Shown: positions 1 through 9,149 of the stretch, piece by piece
Position numbering within the stretch: the first letter of the stretch is position 1
Layout: each line of letters starts with the position of its first letter
Assembly (NCBI RefSeq): GCF_000412995.1
Contig: NZ_KE332512.1
Coordinates: forward strand, 248,001 to 312,000
Origin: Treponema vincentii F0403
Lineage (GTDB): Bacteria; Spirochaetota; Spirochaetia; Treponematales; Treponemataceae
Reading direction: 5' to 3'
DNA: 64,000 nucleotides
Translations under genes and position numbers: made by a program
Notes under the pieces: model-generated
Database searches by the model: none
What the model saw: the letters and a program-made list of their open reading frames with translations, nothing else
What the model was told of the DNA's origin: nothing

Positions 1-285
1 TGATGTATGGGCGGAACAGATTACGCCGATTCCTCCGTCAACGCGGGATAGCTCTTCCACAACAATCGCATAGCTGATAACGTCGAGTCCTGCGCCGCCG
101 TATTCTTTTGAATAGGGAATACCCAACCAACCGTGAGCCCCCATCTGTTTTACCTGATCTTCCATCCACGCATCTTCAACCGGACCGCGGTCTTTTTCAA
201 GCACAATAGGTTTTACTTCTTTTTCCGCCCATTCGCGAACTTGCTTCCGTAACGCTTCGTGCGCTTCTGTCGTTTTGAATAACAT
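1..285 (-). CDS. Acyl-CoA dehydrogenase, N-terminal part (cut by window edge)
   Basis: The first 95 residues are present; the gene runs off the left edge. The protein starts MLFKTTEAHEALRKQVREWA and continues through GWLGIPYSKEYGGAG and VVEELSRVDGG, the N-terminal helical domain typical of FAD-dependent short-chain (butyryl-type) acyl-CoA dehydrogenases. These enzymes oxidise acyl-CoA to enoyl-CoA and pass electrons to electron-transferring flavoprotein. The start is ATG at 283-285, preceded by GAGAGG seven bases upstream. A good promoter lies about 60 bases upstream on the same strand. Substrate chain length cannot be told from this part. Confidence 0.85.
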   Translation of the reverse strand, partial: MLFKTTEAHEALRKQVREWAEKEVKPIVLEKDRGPVEDAWMEDQVKQMGAHGWLGIPYSKEYGGAGLDVISYAIVVEELSRVDGGIGVICSAHTS

Positions 286-348
286 AATTGACCTCTCTTC
301 TAAGTGTATATGCGCTCCATATAAGTTATAAAGCTGCACTTCATTCTT

Positions 349-378
349 ATTTTAAAGCAGGTATAAAAGATTTGTCAA
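349..378 (-). promoter_or_regulatory. Sigma-70-type promoter for acyl-CoA dehydrogenase
   Basis: On the minus strand, TTGACA (73-78 of the 300s, i.e. 373-378) is followed after 18 bases by TAAAAT (349-354). A transcript would start near 341 and have a leader of about 55 bases with the ribosome site GAGAGG. The rest of 286-488 is AT-rich and shows no gene. Confidence 0.5.
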
Positions 379-488
379 CTAAAAATTAAGAATTATTCCT
401 ATTTTTTAAAGAAATTAGAATCTTAGGGTAAAAATATCGAATATCAATTTTTTGATGGATGTTGATTAGACTAAGAGTATAGGGAGCG

Positions 489-932
489 CTATAGATTATG
501 GCTTTTTTTATATTCGCGGGCGTTGACGATATCGTCAAGAACAGCATCTTGCTGTTTCAGCCCCTCAGCTTTCCATTCGACTTCTTTCCGCTCCCGCAGC
601 TTCGTTACAATGAGCCGTTCTTGATGCGCCTTGATATAGATTTTCCGCATTTTTTCGATAACGAGCTCCGCTTCTACCAGCGCTTTTTCCTGTTTCTCGC
701 GGTCATTATGGAGTCGTTCCAAGTAGTTTTCGTGCAAGGCGAGCTCAGCAGGGGTTTTAAGGCTTAACCCAAGTGATCGGCGGGTTTTTATTTCTTCCTG
801 TGCGATTTCGGTCAGGCGCAATACAATCGCTTCGCGGGCGGCAACGGCACGTCCGAGGTTGGTTTCCGCTTCTTTTTCGCGGAAGGTTCGGATATCCAAG
901 AGCTTTTGAAGAGAAAATTGAAATTTCTTCAT
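489..932 (-). CDS. fliJ: Flagellar export chaperone FliJ
   Basis: A 147-residue, highly charged, almost fully helical protein starting MKKFQFSLQKLLDIRTFREK, the usual FliJ opening, and predicted to form an antiparallel coiled coil. FliJ is the stalk of the FliI ATPase ring in the flagellar type III export apparatus and helps cycle export chaperones. It is the last gene of the flagellar run and starts 6 bases after the fliI stop codon. Assignment rests on length, coiled-coil character, N-terminal motif and position, because FliJ sequences are poorly conserved. Confidence 0.85.
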   Translation of the reverse strand: MKKFQFSLQKLLDIRTFREKEAETNLGRAVAAREAIVLRLTEIAQEEIKTRRSLGLSLKTPAELALHENYLERLHNDREKQEKALVEAELVIEKMRKIYIKAHQERLIVTKLRERKEVEWKAEGLKQQDAVLDDIVNAREYKKSHNL

Positions 933-938
933 AGGGGA

Positions 939-2378
939 TTATTCTTCCGTGTAATCCGCAGGCGGTTTTTCGATTTCAGCTTTGTATAAATCGGCGGCTT
1001 CGGACGGCATCAAGTATTTTTTTGCCGCGCCTGCGCCCGCTTGGAAACTTTCTTCATTCGGTATGTCGATATGCGTAATCGCGCTTAACTGCTCCAGCGT
1101 TTTTTCGATGGGCGCAGGGTCGTTTACCTCTTGCTGTAAAAAGGTTTCGATTTTATCATGATGATCGATGGCTTCGTCGATGGCGGGATTGCTGCCTTTT
1201 TGATAGGCGCCGACTTGAATCATATCTTCGGCATCGGCATAGACGGCCATCAGCTTACGCATATATTGAGCCGCTTTTTTGCTGCATTCTCCTGCAACGC
1301 GGTTTGCCAAACGGGAAATACTGCCGAGCACGTCGATGGCGGGATAGTGTCCGCACTGCGCAAGTTTCCGGTTGAGTACGATGTGGCCGTCCAAGATACC
1401 GCGTACCGCATCGGAGATCGGTTCGTCCATGTCGTCGCCGTCTACGAGTACGGTATAAAAGCCGGTAATGGAACCCTTTGCAGACGTGCCGCTCCGTTCA
1501 AGCAATTTCGGCAGCACTTCAAAGACGCTCGGAGTATAACCGCGGGTTGCGGGAGGCTCTCCGATTGCAAGGCTGATTTCGCGCTGCGCTTTGGCGAAGC
1601 GGGTAACCGAGTCAAAGAGGAGCATGACGTCCTTTCCTTGGTCGCGGAAGTATTCGGCGATTGCGGTTGCCGTGTATGCGCCGCGGATACGGGTAAGCGG
1701 GCTGGTGTCTGATGTCGCGGTTACCACGACCGAATGTTTCAGCCCTTCCGGACCGAGGTCGTGTTCCAAAAAGTCGTTTACTTCGCGGCCGCGTTCACCG
1801 ATCAGCGCAATCACGTTGACATCGGCGCTCGTATTCCGTGCAATCATCCCCATCAAGGTTGATTTACCGATGCCGGAACCGGCAAAAATGCCGATGCGCT
1901 GCCCCCTGCCGACGGCAAGGAGCGCGTCGATGGCGCGGATACCGGTTACGATGCGTTCTTTAATAGGGCGCCGTTCCAGCGGATCGGGCGGCTGAGCAAG
2001 GATGGGGTAGTGAAGGGGAGAGTAGGGTTCCTGTTTGCCGTCGGCCGCCCTTCCCAGTGAATCGACAACGCGGCCGAGCAATACCGAACCGACGGGAACG
2101 GAAAGCGTCGTGCCGCTTGCGATTACCTCGCAGCCGATTTCCACACCCTGTATGTCCTCATACGTCATCAGCTGTACGGTTGAGCCGTTTAAGCCGATAA
2201 CCTCAGCGATGATACTCTGCGTGTTATCTTTGAGATTGATTCTGCACAATTCCCCGACAGAGGCTTGCGGGCCGCGGCTTTCGATAAGCAGTCCCTGCAC
2301 ACGGCTTACAACGCCGGTGCGCTTAATAGGCTCCGTTTCGGAAACTGCGGCAAGGTATTTATCAAAGATAGATGTCAT
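939..2378 (-). CDS. fliI: Flagellum-specific ATPase FliI
   Basis: A 479-residue F1-type ATPase that energises export of flagellar subunits at the base of the motor. Walker A is GSGIGKST at residues 167-174, followed by the GERGREV segment and a Walker B region near DVMLLFDSVTRFA, then the SGTSAKGSITGFYTVLVDGDD stretch diagnostic of FliI/type III ATPases. The N-terminal beta-barrel domain occupies residues 20-95. It lies 3 bases downstream of fliH, which encodes its regulator, and 6 bases upstream of fliJ, which encodes its stalk. Length is normal for the family. Confidence 0.97.
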   Translation of the reverse strand: MTSIFDKYLAAVSETEPIKRTGVVSRVQGLLIESRGPQASVGELCRINLKDNTQSIIAEVIGLNGSTVQLMTYEDIQGVEIGCEVIASGTTLSVPVGSVLLGRVVDSLGRAADGKQEPYSPLHYPILAQPPDPLERRPIKERIVTGIRAIDALLAVGRGQRIGIFAGSGIGKSTLMGMIARNTSADVNVIALIGERGREVNDFLEHDLGPEGLKHSVVVTATSDTSPLTRIRGAYTATAIAEYFRDQGKDVMLLFDSVTRFAKAQREISLAIGEPPATRGYTPSVFEVLPKLLERSGTSAKGSITGFYTVLVDGDDMDEPISDAVRGILDGHIVLNRKLAQCGHYPAIDVLGSISRLANRVAGECSKKAAQYMRKLMAVYADAEDMIQVGAYQKGSNPAIDEAIDHHDKIETFLQQEVNDPAPIEKTLEQLSAITHIDIPNEESFQAGAGAAKKYLMPSEAADLYKAEIEKPPADYTEE

Positions 2379-2381
2379 AAG

Positions 2382-3320
2382 CTATTTTCGATTTGGAGAA
2401 CCGTCGGAAGAAGCCGCCCGTGTCCGTATCGGAGATATTTCCAGAATACGCTGTTCAAGTTCATGCAGCTGCGAGGAAATACGCGCATCCACCGAACCGA
2501 AGTCGGTTTCGATGATACAACCGCCTGCATCTACCGATAAGTCCTCTACGACGGTGATATTTTTGATATTCTCTGCCGCTGCCAAGAAGTCCTTGGTATG
2601 CTCGCTGGTTAAGCCGACATCGGCGAGGTTTACCCGTATAATGACATCGGCGCGTCCTTTTACCTTGCGCAGCGCATGGATAATGTTCGACGTTACGACA
2701 TTCCGCTGATTTTCGGAGATTACTTTTACAATCTTTCGGGTCATCAGCAGTACGAGGTCGACAATCTGCTGCTCTGTTTCCGCTAAAATCTCTTCGCGTT
2801 TATCCATCGTGCGTTCGATCATCGTATGGAGCCGCTCTATTAAGCGGGTTACTTCGACTTTTCCTTCTTTAAATCCCGCTTCCCGCCCCGCATCGAAACC
2901 TTCGGTAAAAGCCTTTTTTTGCGTTGCCGCCTCGGTTTGTTCGGCCTTGTCGATAATGTCGGCAGCTTTTTTCTCCGCATCGCTCACGACCTCTTGGGCT
3001 TGTTCGCGGGCTTTTTGTGCATCGATCTGCGAAACATCCATCTGCCGCTTTGCTTCTTCAAAAGCGGTCTTTTTTGCGTTTTCGATAATTTCGTCGGCTT
3101 CCCGGTGAGCGTCGGCAATGAGCTGCTCTTTTTCAAGTTCCCATTGCCGTTTAAATTCTTCCGCTTCGTTTTTGAGATCCTCAAGCGTCGGTCCCTCGGG
3201 TACAGGCGCCGCTTCTACCACCTCGGCAGCAGCCGCCGGTTCAAAGGTTTTCGCTAAAGTCAGCACCATATCGCCGTTGAGCTTTTTAACTTCAAAATCA
3301 CGAAAAATATTTTTAGCCAC
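2382..3320 (-). CDS. fliH: Flagellar assembly protein FliH
   Basis: A 312-residue protein with a short variable N-terminal region, a long Ala/Glu/Lys-rich coiled coil (about 60-180, with repeated AxxxE/KxxA spacing) and a C-terminal domain (about 190-300) carrying the VTSNIIHALRKVKGR and VDAGGCIIETDFGSVDARI patterns of FliH/YscL. FliH binds and regulates FliI and links it to the C-ring. It is longer than the roughly 235 residues of the enteric protein, as is common in spirochaetes. It sits between fliG and fliI. Confidence 0.92.
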   Translation of the reverse strand: MAKNIFRDFEVKKLNGDMVLTLAKTFEPAAAAEVVEAAPVPEGPTLEDLKNEAEEFKRQWELEKEQLIADAHREADEIIENAKKTAFEEAKRQMDVSQIDAQKAREQAQEVVSDAEKKAADIIDKAEQTEAATQKKAFTEGFDAGREAGFKEGKVEVTRLIERLHTMIERTMDKREEILAETEQQIVDLVLLMTRKIVKVISENQRNVVTSNIIHALRKVKGRADVIIRVNLADVGLTSEHTKDFLAAAENIKNITVVEDLSVDAGGCIIETDFGSVDARISSQLHELEQRILEISPIRTRAASSDGSPNRK

Positions 3321-3361
3321 TTTCAGAATCTCCTTTTGCCGATCTAACTACGCTGCTTCGG

Positions 3362-4423
3362 TTAGACAATCATCTCGTCTTCGTCGGAACGGGCAATAAC
3401 GATATCGCCGTTGTCTTCCAAGTGCCTGATAATCGAAACAATCTTTTGCTGCGCTTCTTCGACGTCTTTCAAACGGGTCGGCCCCATGTATTCCATTTCT
3501 TCTTTTAACATGCTTGCCGCACGCTTGGACATATTTCTGAATATCTTATCCTGTACTTCGGTATCGACAATTTTAAGCGCTTTTGCAAGCTCTTCACTGT
3601 TAACTTCACGCAGTACCTTCTGAATGGAACGGTCGTCGAGCATAACGATATCTTCGAATACGAACATCCGTTTCTTGATCTCTTCCGCAAGGTCGGGGTC
3701 TTGATCTTCGAGCGACTCGATAATCGTTTTTTCGGAAGACCGGTCGACAAGGTTGAGAATTTCAACGATGCTTTCGACACCGCCCGCCGCCGTATAATCT
3801 TCGCTGGAGAGGGTAGAAAGCTTCTTTTCAAGAACCCGTTCAACTTCGCGCAAAACATCGGGCGAAGTTCTGTCCATCGTTGCAATACGGCGGGCTACAT
3901 CGCTTTGAATTTCATCGGGCAGGTTTTGTAAAATAACCGACGCTTTTTGCGGTTCCAGATATGCAAGGATGAGCGCAATGGTTTGCGGGTGTTCCTGCTG
4001 AATAAAGTTCAAAAGATGCGCAGGGTCGGTGCGGCGGATAAAGTCGAACGGACGTACCTGCAGCGAGCTGGTAAGCCGGTTTATGACCTCAATCGCCTTT
4101 TGGCTGCCGAGGGATTTTTCCAATAATCCACGGGCATAATCGATACCGCCGGTTGTAATAAAGTTTTGAGCTGCCATGAGCTCTTGAAATTCCTGTAATA
4201 CCGCTTCTTTCAGCTCGGATTCAACCGTTTCGGTACGGGCAATTTCAAACACGAGTTTTTCAATTTCATCCTCGCGCATTTGTTCCATGATTTTAGCGGA
4301 GATTTCCTCTCCGACTGCAACCAAGAAAATTGCCGCCTTTTGCCGCCCGTTCAGGGATTTTATATCTTTCTGCTTTTTGCTGTTTGCTGCATTCGCTTTT
4401 TCTTTTGCCGGTGATACTGCCAT
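3362..4423 (-). CDS. fliG: Flagellar motor switch protein FliG
   Basis: A 353-residue C-ring protein that couples the stators to rotor rotation. The middle domain contains HPQTIALILAYL (about 145-156), the EHPQ motif region that binds FliM. The C-terminal domain has the charged torque helix (KIFRNMSKRAASMLKEEMEY, then GPTRLKDVEEAQQ). A Lys/Ala-rich 25-residue N-terminal extension precedes the FliF-binding domain. The start is 1 base after the fliF stop. Spirochaetes commonly carry two fliG genes; this position, between fliF and fliH, is that of the functional-motor copy (fliG2) in Borrelia and T. pallidum. Confidence 0.96.
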   Translation of the reverse strand: MAVSPAKEKANAANSKKQKDIKSLNGRQKAAIFLVAVGEEISAKIMEQMREDEIEKLVFEIARTETVESELKEAVLQEFQELMAAQNFITTGGIDYARGLLEKSLGSQKAIEVINRLTSSLQVRPFDFIRRTDPAHLLNFIQQEHPQTIALILAYLEPQKASVILQNLPDEIQSDVARRIATMDRTSPDVLREVERVLEKKLSTLSSEDYTAAGGVESIVEILNLVDRSSEKTIIESLEDQDPDLAEEIKKRMFVFEDIVMLDDRSIQKVLREVNSEELAKALKIVDTEVQDKIFRNMSKRAASMLKEEMEYMGPTRLKDVEEAQQKIVSIIRHLEDNGDIVIARSDEDEMIV

Positions 4424-4424
4424 A

Positions 4425-6128
4425 CTATTCCTCCATCAACCACGTGCGCAGCAGTAATGCAACATCTTCCGGATGCTCACGCGCATTGTTTATAACATTT
4501 TCCAACAGTTCGCGCCGTTTCATCTCTTCTACGGACATTGAAACTTCCATGCCGGCCTGTTCAGCCTCCCATAGCGCCTTTTCGCGTTCGAGCTGATGCT
4601 GCCGTAAAAGCTCTTCTTCGCGGAGCCGTTTTCTGCGTTCGATTTCGCGGCTGACAATACGGTAAACGATAAAGATGAGCAGCAGGAGCGCCAATCCCGC
4701 TAAGCTGATCAGCAATATCCGCTGCCGCTGAACGGATCTGAAATAAGCATTATCCTCTTTTTCAAATTCCGCCAAGCGGTCAAATTGAATATTGAGGACG
4801 CTTACGGAGTCGTTCCGAAGCGCGCTGTATCCGATTGCAGCTTGAACGGCCTGCGTTGCTTTTTGCAATTCATCATCGGGAATGGGGATATATTCGCGTT
4901 CAATCTGTCCGTCTTTAATTACGAGATTGCCGTTTGCATCTTTCTTTTTGCGCCACTGTCCGTCGATGTTGACCGATACGGTACGGCGTCCCATTTCGGG
5001 GCTGACAATTTCCGAGGTTCTTCTGCTGCCGATTTCTTCATTTGTTTTTACAATCGACTGCGTAGATAATCCGGTTAAATTGCTCGTGTCCTTATATGAA
5101 GGGGCGGTTTGCCCTTCGACTCCCGCGGGGCCTTCCGGGTTAAAACCGGTACCCTGATAGGTTGTCGTAGCGGTTTCAGAAGAGCGGGTAACCGAGGCGC
5201 GCACCTCCGATTCATCGTACGGCGTTTCAGGGTTGTCCGCTCTAAGCTGGAAGGGCAGATATTCTACCGTTTCGGCCGTTTTTTCCGACATATCCATATC
5301 GATCTTAATGCTAAGATCCCGGACACGATCGGTGCCGTAGGTCTTTTGCAGAATATTGAGAATTTTGATCTCATACTGCGTTTCCAGTTTTGCGATAATC
5401 TTCTGCTGTTTTTCAATGATGGACAACCGGTCAAAGTCTTTTAATCCTGCAAAATCGTTGAGGATGTTTCCGCTGTTATCGGCAATAGTGATATTGTCAT
5501 CGGTTAACCCTTCGACAGCGTACTTTAAGAGCTTTTGAATGCCTTCAATCTTTTTGCGGTTCGTGCTGATGTCGCTGCCCGGCTTGGGATACAGGATAAC
5601 GCTGGCCGTTACCGGATTTTGATCCGCTTGAAAAAGTTTATCTTCCGGCAAGTTTACAACGACGCTCGCATCATCCACATCATCGAGCGCTTTAATGTGC
5701 TTGCGCACTTCTTCGATAACGGCGCGCCGTACGTCGATGTTCCGTTCAAAGTCCGTACGTGTCCAGCGCTCTACGTCGAATAACGCCCACGGATCGGTGT
5801 TTTGAGGAATGAGATCTTCGCGCAATAGGATGGCGCGCATTCTGCGGGCTGTTTGTTCGTCATTAACGGAAATGATACCGCTCTGCGAAACCGTTGCTTT
5901 TACATTCTCTTCATTCAGTCTGAGAACAATACGCTCCCTGACTGTTGCATCCGTTACCGGAGTATCGATGAGCGGTACGAGCGAGGGCTTTGCCGACCAT
6001 GATGCAAGCAGGACGATAATGACAACCGCCGCAACAATGACGGCTGCCAAGATACCCTTTTGGATAGGAGTCCATTTGCCCCACAGTGTTTTGATTTGCG
6101 TTAGTGTTTTTTTAAACCATTCGTTCAT
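4425..6128 (-). CDS. fliF: Flagellar MS-ring protein FliF
   Basis: A 567-residue membrane protein that forms the MS-ring on which the basal body is built. It has two transmembrane helices (about residues 25-45 and 470-492) flanking a large periplasmic region with ring-building motifs, including DKLFQADQNPVTASVIL and the GQWRKKKDANG insertion. The cytoplasmic C-terminal tail after a very basic stretch (RREIERRKRLREEE region) should bind FliG, whose gene follows 1 base later. A 174-base gap holding three strong hairpins separates it from the upstream fliE. Confidence 0.96.
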   Translation of the reverse strand: MNEWFKKTLTQIKTLWGKWTPIQKGILAAVIVAAVVIIVLLASWSAKPSLVPLIDTPVTDATVRERIVLRLNEENVKATVSQSGIISVNDEQTARRMRAILLREDLIPQNTDPWALFDVERWTRTDFERNIDVRRAVIEEVRKHIKALDDVDDASVVVNLPEDKLFQADQNPVTASVILYPKPGSDISTNRKKIEGIQKLLKYAVEGLTDDNITIADNSGNILNDFAGLKDFDRLSIIEKQQKIIAKLETQYEIKILNILQKTYGTDRVRDLSIKIDMDMSEKTAETVEYLPFQLRADNPETPYDESEVRASVTRSSETATTTYQGTGFNPEGPAGVEGQTAPSYKDTSNLTGLSTQSIVKTNEEIGSRRTSEIVSPEMGRRTVSVNIDGQWRKKKDANGNLVIKDGQIEREYIPIPDDELQKATQAVQAAIGYSALRNDSVSVLNIQFDRLAEFEKEDNAYFRSVQRQRILLISLAGLALLLLIFIVYRIVSREIERRKRLREEELLRQHQLEREKALWEAEQAGMEVSMSVEEMKRRELLENVINNAREHPEDVALLLRTWLMEE

Positions 6129-6163
6129 GTGTCCTCCCCTTACAGAACGAACCTGCTACAATA

Positions 6164-6282
6164 GACCTGTTCGATAACTCTGTTATCGAACAGGTCGACG
6201 AGTTCTAAATCGCGCAAATAGCACAATTTAGAACATCGCATTCCAAGGAACCTGTTCTGAAACTGAAGTTTCCGAACACGTT
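6164..6282. repeat. Three consecutive hairpins between fliE and fliF
   Basis: Hairpin 1 has perfect 15-base arms (6164-6178 and 6182-6196) around a 3-base loop. Hairpin 2 has 14-base arms (6202-6215 and 6221-6234) with two differences that would be G-U pairs. Hairpin 3 has 16-base arms (6249-6264 and 6267-6282) with two mismatches and the AACTGAAGTT loop region shared with the scattered GGGAACCT hairpin family. They fill most of the only long gap inside the flagellar operon. None ends in a T-run in the direction of transcription, so mRNA processing or stability control is more likely than termination. Confidence 0.75.
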
Positions 6283-6302
6283 TAATAATTATAACAGCTC
6301 CA

Positions 6303-6665
6303 TTATCTGGTTATGGTAATATCATTCCAACTTTTTACAACGCGGTCGATCAGTGTCTGTGCAATTTTCAGCGACATACCGGCTTCCGCCATTGCGATGG
6401 TAATATCGTGTACGTCTACGGATTCCGGATCTACAATCATCTGCTGTCCGAGTTCCTCAGTACGCTGTTGTTTTGCATTTATTTCGTCAAAGGCTTTAAG
6501 CAGGGTTTGCTCAAAGCTCATCGCCTTTTTATTGACTGCCGTATCGACTAAGTCCGTATCCGAAACCATGCGGCTGCGGAAGTTATCGACGGCAACCGGC
6601 GTGATTGCCGGGTTTTTCATAATAGCCGGTACCTTATACAAGGTTGCCGTATTAGTGATCGTCAT
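6303..6665 (-). CDS. fliE: Flagellar hook-basal body protein FliE
   Basis: A 120-residue protein that joins the MS-ring to the proximal rod. The C-terminal half carries the conserved FliE pattern: FEQTLLKAFDEINAKQQ, then DPESVDVHDITIAMAEAGMSLKIAQTLIDRVVKSWNDI, where the DVHDVxIAxxxAxxSL signature is clear. It lies 40 bases downstream of flgC and is followed by the hairpin-filled gap. Start at ATG 6665 with AAGGAG upstream. Confidence 0.95.
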   Translation of the reverse strand: MTITNTATLYKVPAIMKNPAITPVAVDNFRSRMVSDTDLVDTAVNKKAMSFEQTLLKAFDEINAKQQRTEELGQQMIVDPESVDVHDITIAMAEAGMSLKIAQTLIDRVVKSWNDITITR

Positions 6666-6705
6666 AAGCGCTCCTTTTTAAGACTTTTCCGTGTATACCG
6701 AACTG

Positions 6706-7161
6706 CTAGCGTCCGATTTCGAGCGCGCGCTGAAACATTTCTTTTGAACCTTGAACAACTGCCGCATTCGCTTCGTAAGAGCGGGAGGCGGAGATAAGGT
6801 CAACCATTTCCGTTACGATATTGACATTCGGGTATTCCACATAGCCCGCTTTCGGCCCCGAGACAATCGCATGAGGATGGTCGGGCTCATAAGAAAGCCG
6901 CGGTTCGGAGTTATCTTTTTCTATACCGGTTACACGGACTCCCGTACCGACTCCTCTATCCATATCGGACGAAACAAAGGGAAGCCGCCAATCGATGCCG
7001 TCGTTTTTCTGCGCAAGGATGACACGGCTGCGGCGGAAATATCCGCCTTCCTGTGAACTGGTAGTGGAAGCGTTCGCGATGTTATCGGAAATAACATCCG
7101 TCCGTAACCGTTCGGCGCTCATACCGGTCGCCGCTATGTTGATACTGCTAAAGATACCCAT
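6706..7161 (-). CDS. flgC: Flagellar basal-body rod protein FlgC
   Basis: A 151-residue proximal rod protein. It starts with the rod-family N-terminus (MGIFSSINIAATGMSAERLR) and includes DVISDNIANASTT, the ANxxT motif that marks flagellar rod, hook and hook-filament proteins. It ends with the VDLISASRSYEANAAVVQGS helix that packs against the N-terminal helix. It starts 10 bases after the flgB stop and is normal in length. Confidence 0.96.
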   Translation of the reverse strand: MGIFSSINIAATGMSAERLRTDVISDNIANASTTSSQEGGYFRRSRVILAQKNDGIDWRLPFVSSDMDRGVGTGVRVTGIEKDNSEPRLSYEPDHPHAIVSGPKAGYVEYPNVNIVTEMVDLISASRSYEANAAVVQGSKEMFQRALEIGR

Positions 7162-7171
7162 TTGCCGCTCC

Positions 7172-7591
7172 TTATTTCAACACCGACTGTACTTGGCTGT
7201 ACTGAAAACCGGTCATTTGACTCAATAGCTGATATTGCATTTGAATTTTGAGGATAGTCATTGCCTCTTCCTCTGCATCTACGTTGTTGCCGTTTGCTTT
7301 CGCCGTCGTGGTGTAGTCCAACACACGCCGCGGAGAAACGGAACGGTAGTCGATAACGCCGTCCGATTTGATATGACGGGGGTCGGTTACCGCGAGCTGA
7401 AACTGACCGGCAGCCCGTTTTTCGGAATCGAGCGCGTGTTTCAGTTCCGTTTCAAAATTGACCGATGTCCGCTTGAAATCCGGTATTTCCGAGCTTGCAA
7501 GGTTATTTGCCGACACGGTATAACGAAGGGCGTTTACATCAAGCGCACGGTGTAAAAGATCAACTGTCTTTTGAAAACTGTTTATGTGCAT
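7172..7591 (-). CDS. flgB: Flagellar basal-body rod protein FlgB
   Basis: A 139-residue proximal rod protein. The N-terminal half shows VSANNLASSEIPDFKR, the FlgB version of the rod-protein ANNxAN motif, and the C-terminal helix includes EEAMTILKIQMQYQLLSQM. It is the first flagellar gene of the operon and begins 74 bases after hslU. The same hslU-flgB junction is known from Borrelia and, with codY between, from Bacillus. Confidence 0.95.
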   Translation of the reverse strand: MHINSFQKTVDLLHRALDVNALRYTVSANNLASSEIPDFKRTSVNFETELKHALDSEKRAAGQFQLAVTDPRHIKSDGVIDYRSVSPRRVLDYTTTAKANGNNVDAEEEAMTILKIQMQYQLLSQMTGFQYSQVQSVLK

Positions 7592-7665
7592 CTCAACTCC
7601 TATAAATTCCTATAAGTTATTCGTATACTCATATATCGGCATTATAAAATTTCCCTTGAGGGACG

Positions 7666-9126
7666 CTATAGGATATAACGCGATAAATCTTGATCCTGTA
7701 CGATATCTTTCAGCCGTTCGTCGACATACGCGCGGTCTATTTCCACGTTTTTTTCGGTCATATTGCTCGCGTTAAAGGAAATATCCTCCAAGAGCATTTC
7801 CATAATCGTGTGCAGGCGGCGGGCGCCGATGTTTCCCATCGTAGAGTTGACCTCTGCGGCGAGGTTGCTCATGCGGTCGATTGCGTCATCCGTAAAGACA
7901 ACGGTAACTCCTTCGGTTTCGAGCAGCGCTTTATACTGTTTGGTTAATGCGTTTTTAGGTTCAAGCAATATCCGCTTAAAGTCTTCCGCATGGAGCGATT
8001 CCAGTTCTACCCGCAGCGGGAAGCGTCCTTGGAATTCGGGGATAAGGTCGCTCGGCTTTGAAATGCTGAAGGCGCCCGCCGCGATAAACAGGATGTGGCG
8101 CGTATCGACAACGCCGAACTTTGTATTAACCTTGGAGCCTTCTACAATCGGCAGAATATCGCGCTGAACCCCTTCGCGGGATACGTCGATACCGCTGCTC
8201 CGCTCGCTTTTGGAAGCAACCTTATCGATTTCGTCGATAAAGATAATGCCCATCTGCTCAACCCGCTCCTTTGCTTCTTCTACGATTTTATCGTGATCGA
8301 CGAGCTTATCAAGCTGGTCATCCATAATAATCGTGCGCGCTTCTTTTACGCTGGTGGTTTTACGCTTATTTCTTCCGGCACCCATCAGCATACTGCTGAT
8401 ATTCGACATCGCGCTTTCGAGGTCTTCCATGTTGGAGCCGCCTGCGAAGATTTCAAAACTCGGCATACCGGACTGCTGTACGGAAACTTCTACCATTCTA
8501 TCTTCAAATTTACCATCCCTCAGCATCTTGCGGAATTTTTCTCGCGTTCCGCTCATGTCGCCGTTGTCCTGTCCGCCGTCTTCTTCCGTGCGGCCGGCAT
8601 CCGCTTCAATTTTTCCGGTATTTTCCGACTCGCCGGTTTTCCCCGCTTCGTTGGTAATTAAAAGCGGACGGTCTTCCGTTTTCCGCTTCTTTTTATTGGA
8701 ACCCGGCAGCAAAAGGTCAAGGAGAATTTCTTCCGTGTTTTTTTCCGCCTGTGCTTTCAGCGTTTCCTGCATCTCGCTTTTTACCATAGAATAGCCGACC
8801 GCCATCAGATCGCGGATCATCGATTCGACGTCGCGGCCGACATAGCCGACTTCCGTGTACTTTGTCGCTTCCACCTTGAGGAACGGCGCTCCCGAAAGCT
8901 TTGCAAGCCGGCGGGCAATTTCCGTTTTACCGACGCCGGTCGGTCCGATCATCAGAATATTTTTCGGCGCAATTTCTTCACGGATCTCTTCGCTCAATTT
9001 GAGACGGCGCGTTCTATTCCGCAGCGCGACGGCGACAGCCTTTTTCGCCTGTGTCTGTCCGATAATATATTTGTCCAGCTCCGCCACAATGTGCGGCGGG
9101 GTTAATTCATCCAAATTGATTGTCAT
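7666..9126 (-). CDS. hslU: ATP-dependent protease ATPase subunit HslU (ClpY)
   Basis: A 486-residue AAA+ unfoldase that feeds substrates to the HslV peptidase. Walker A GPTGVGKT is at residues 61-68, Walker B FIDEIDK lies near residue 297, and the C-terminus ends LSRYIL, the tail that docks into and activates HslV. An acidic, poorly conserved intermediate (I) domain covers about 140-250. It starts 23 bases after hslV, so the two are translated together, and it precedes the flagellar genes in the same direction. Confidence 0.97.
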   Translation of the reverse strand: MTINLDELTPPHIVAELDKYIIGQTQAKKAVAVALRNRTRRLKLSEEIREEIAPKNILMIGPTGVGKTEIARRLAKLSGAPFLKVEATKYTEVGYVGRDVESMIRDLMAVGYSMVKSEMQETLKAQAEKNTEEILLDLLLPGSNKKKRKTEDRPLLITNEAGKTGESENTGKIEADAGRTEEDGGQDNGDMSGTREKFRKMLRDGKFEDRMVEVSVQQSGMPSFEIFAGGSNMEDLESAMSNISSMLMGAGRNKRKTTSVKEARTIIMDDQLDKLVDHDKIVEEAKERVEQMGIIFIDEIDKVASKSERSSGIDVSREGVQRDILPIVEGSKVNTKFGVVDTRHILFIAAGAFSISKPSDLIPEFQGRFPLRVELESLHAEDFKRILLEPKNALTKQYKALLETEGVTVVFTDDAIDRMSNLAAEVNSTMGNIGARRLHTIMEMLLEDISFNASNMTEKNVEIDRAYVDERLKDIVQDQDLSRYIL

Positions 9127-9149
9127 TGTGTCTCCTATATGTTTTATGT

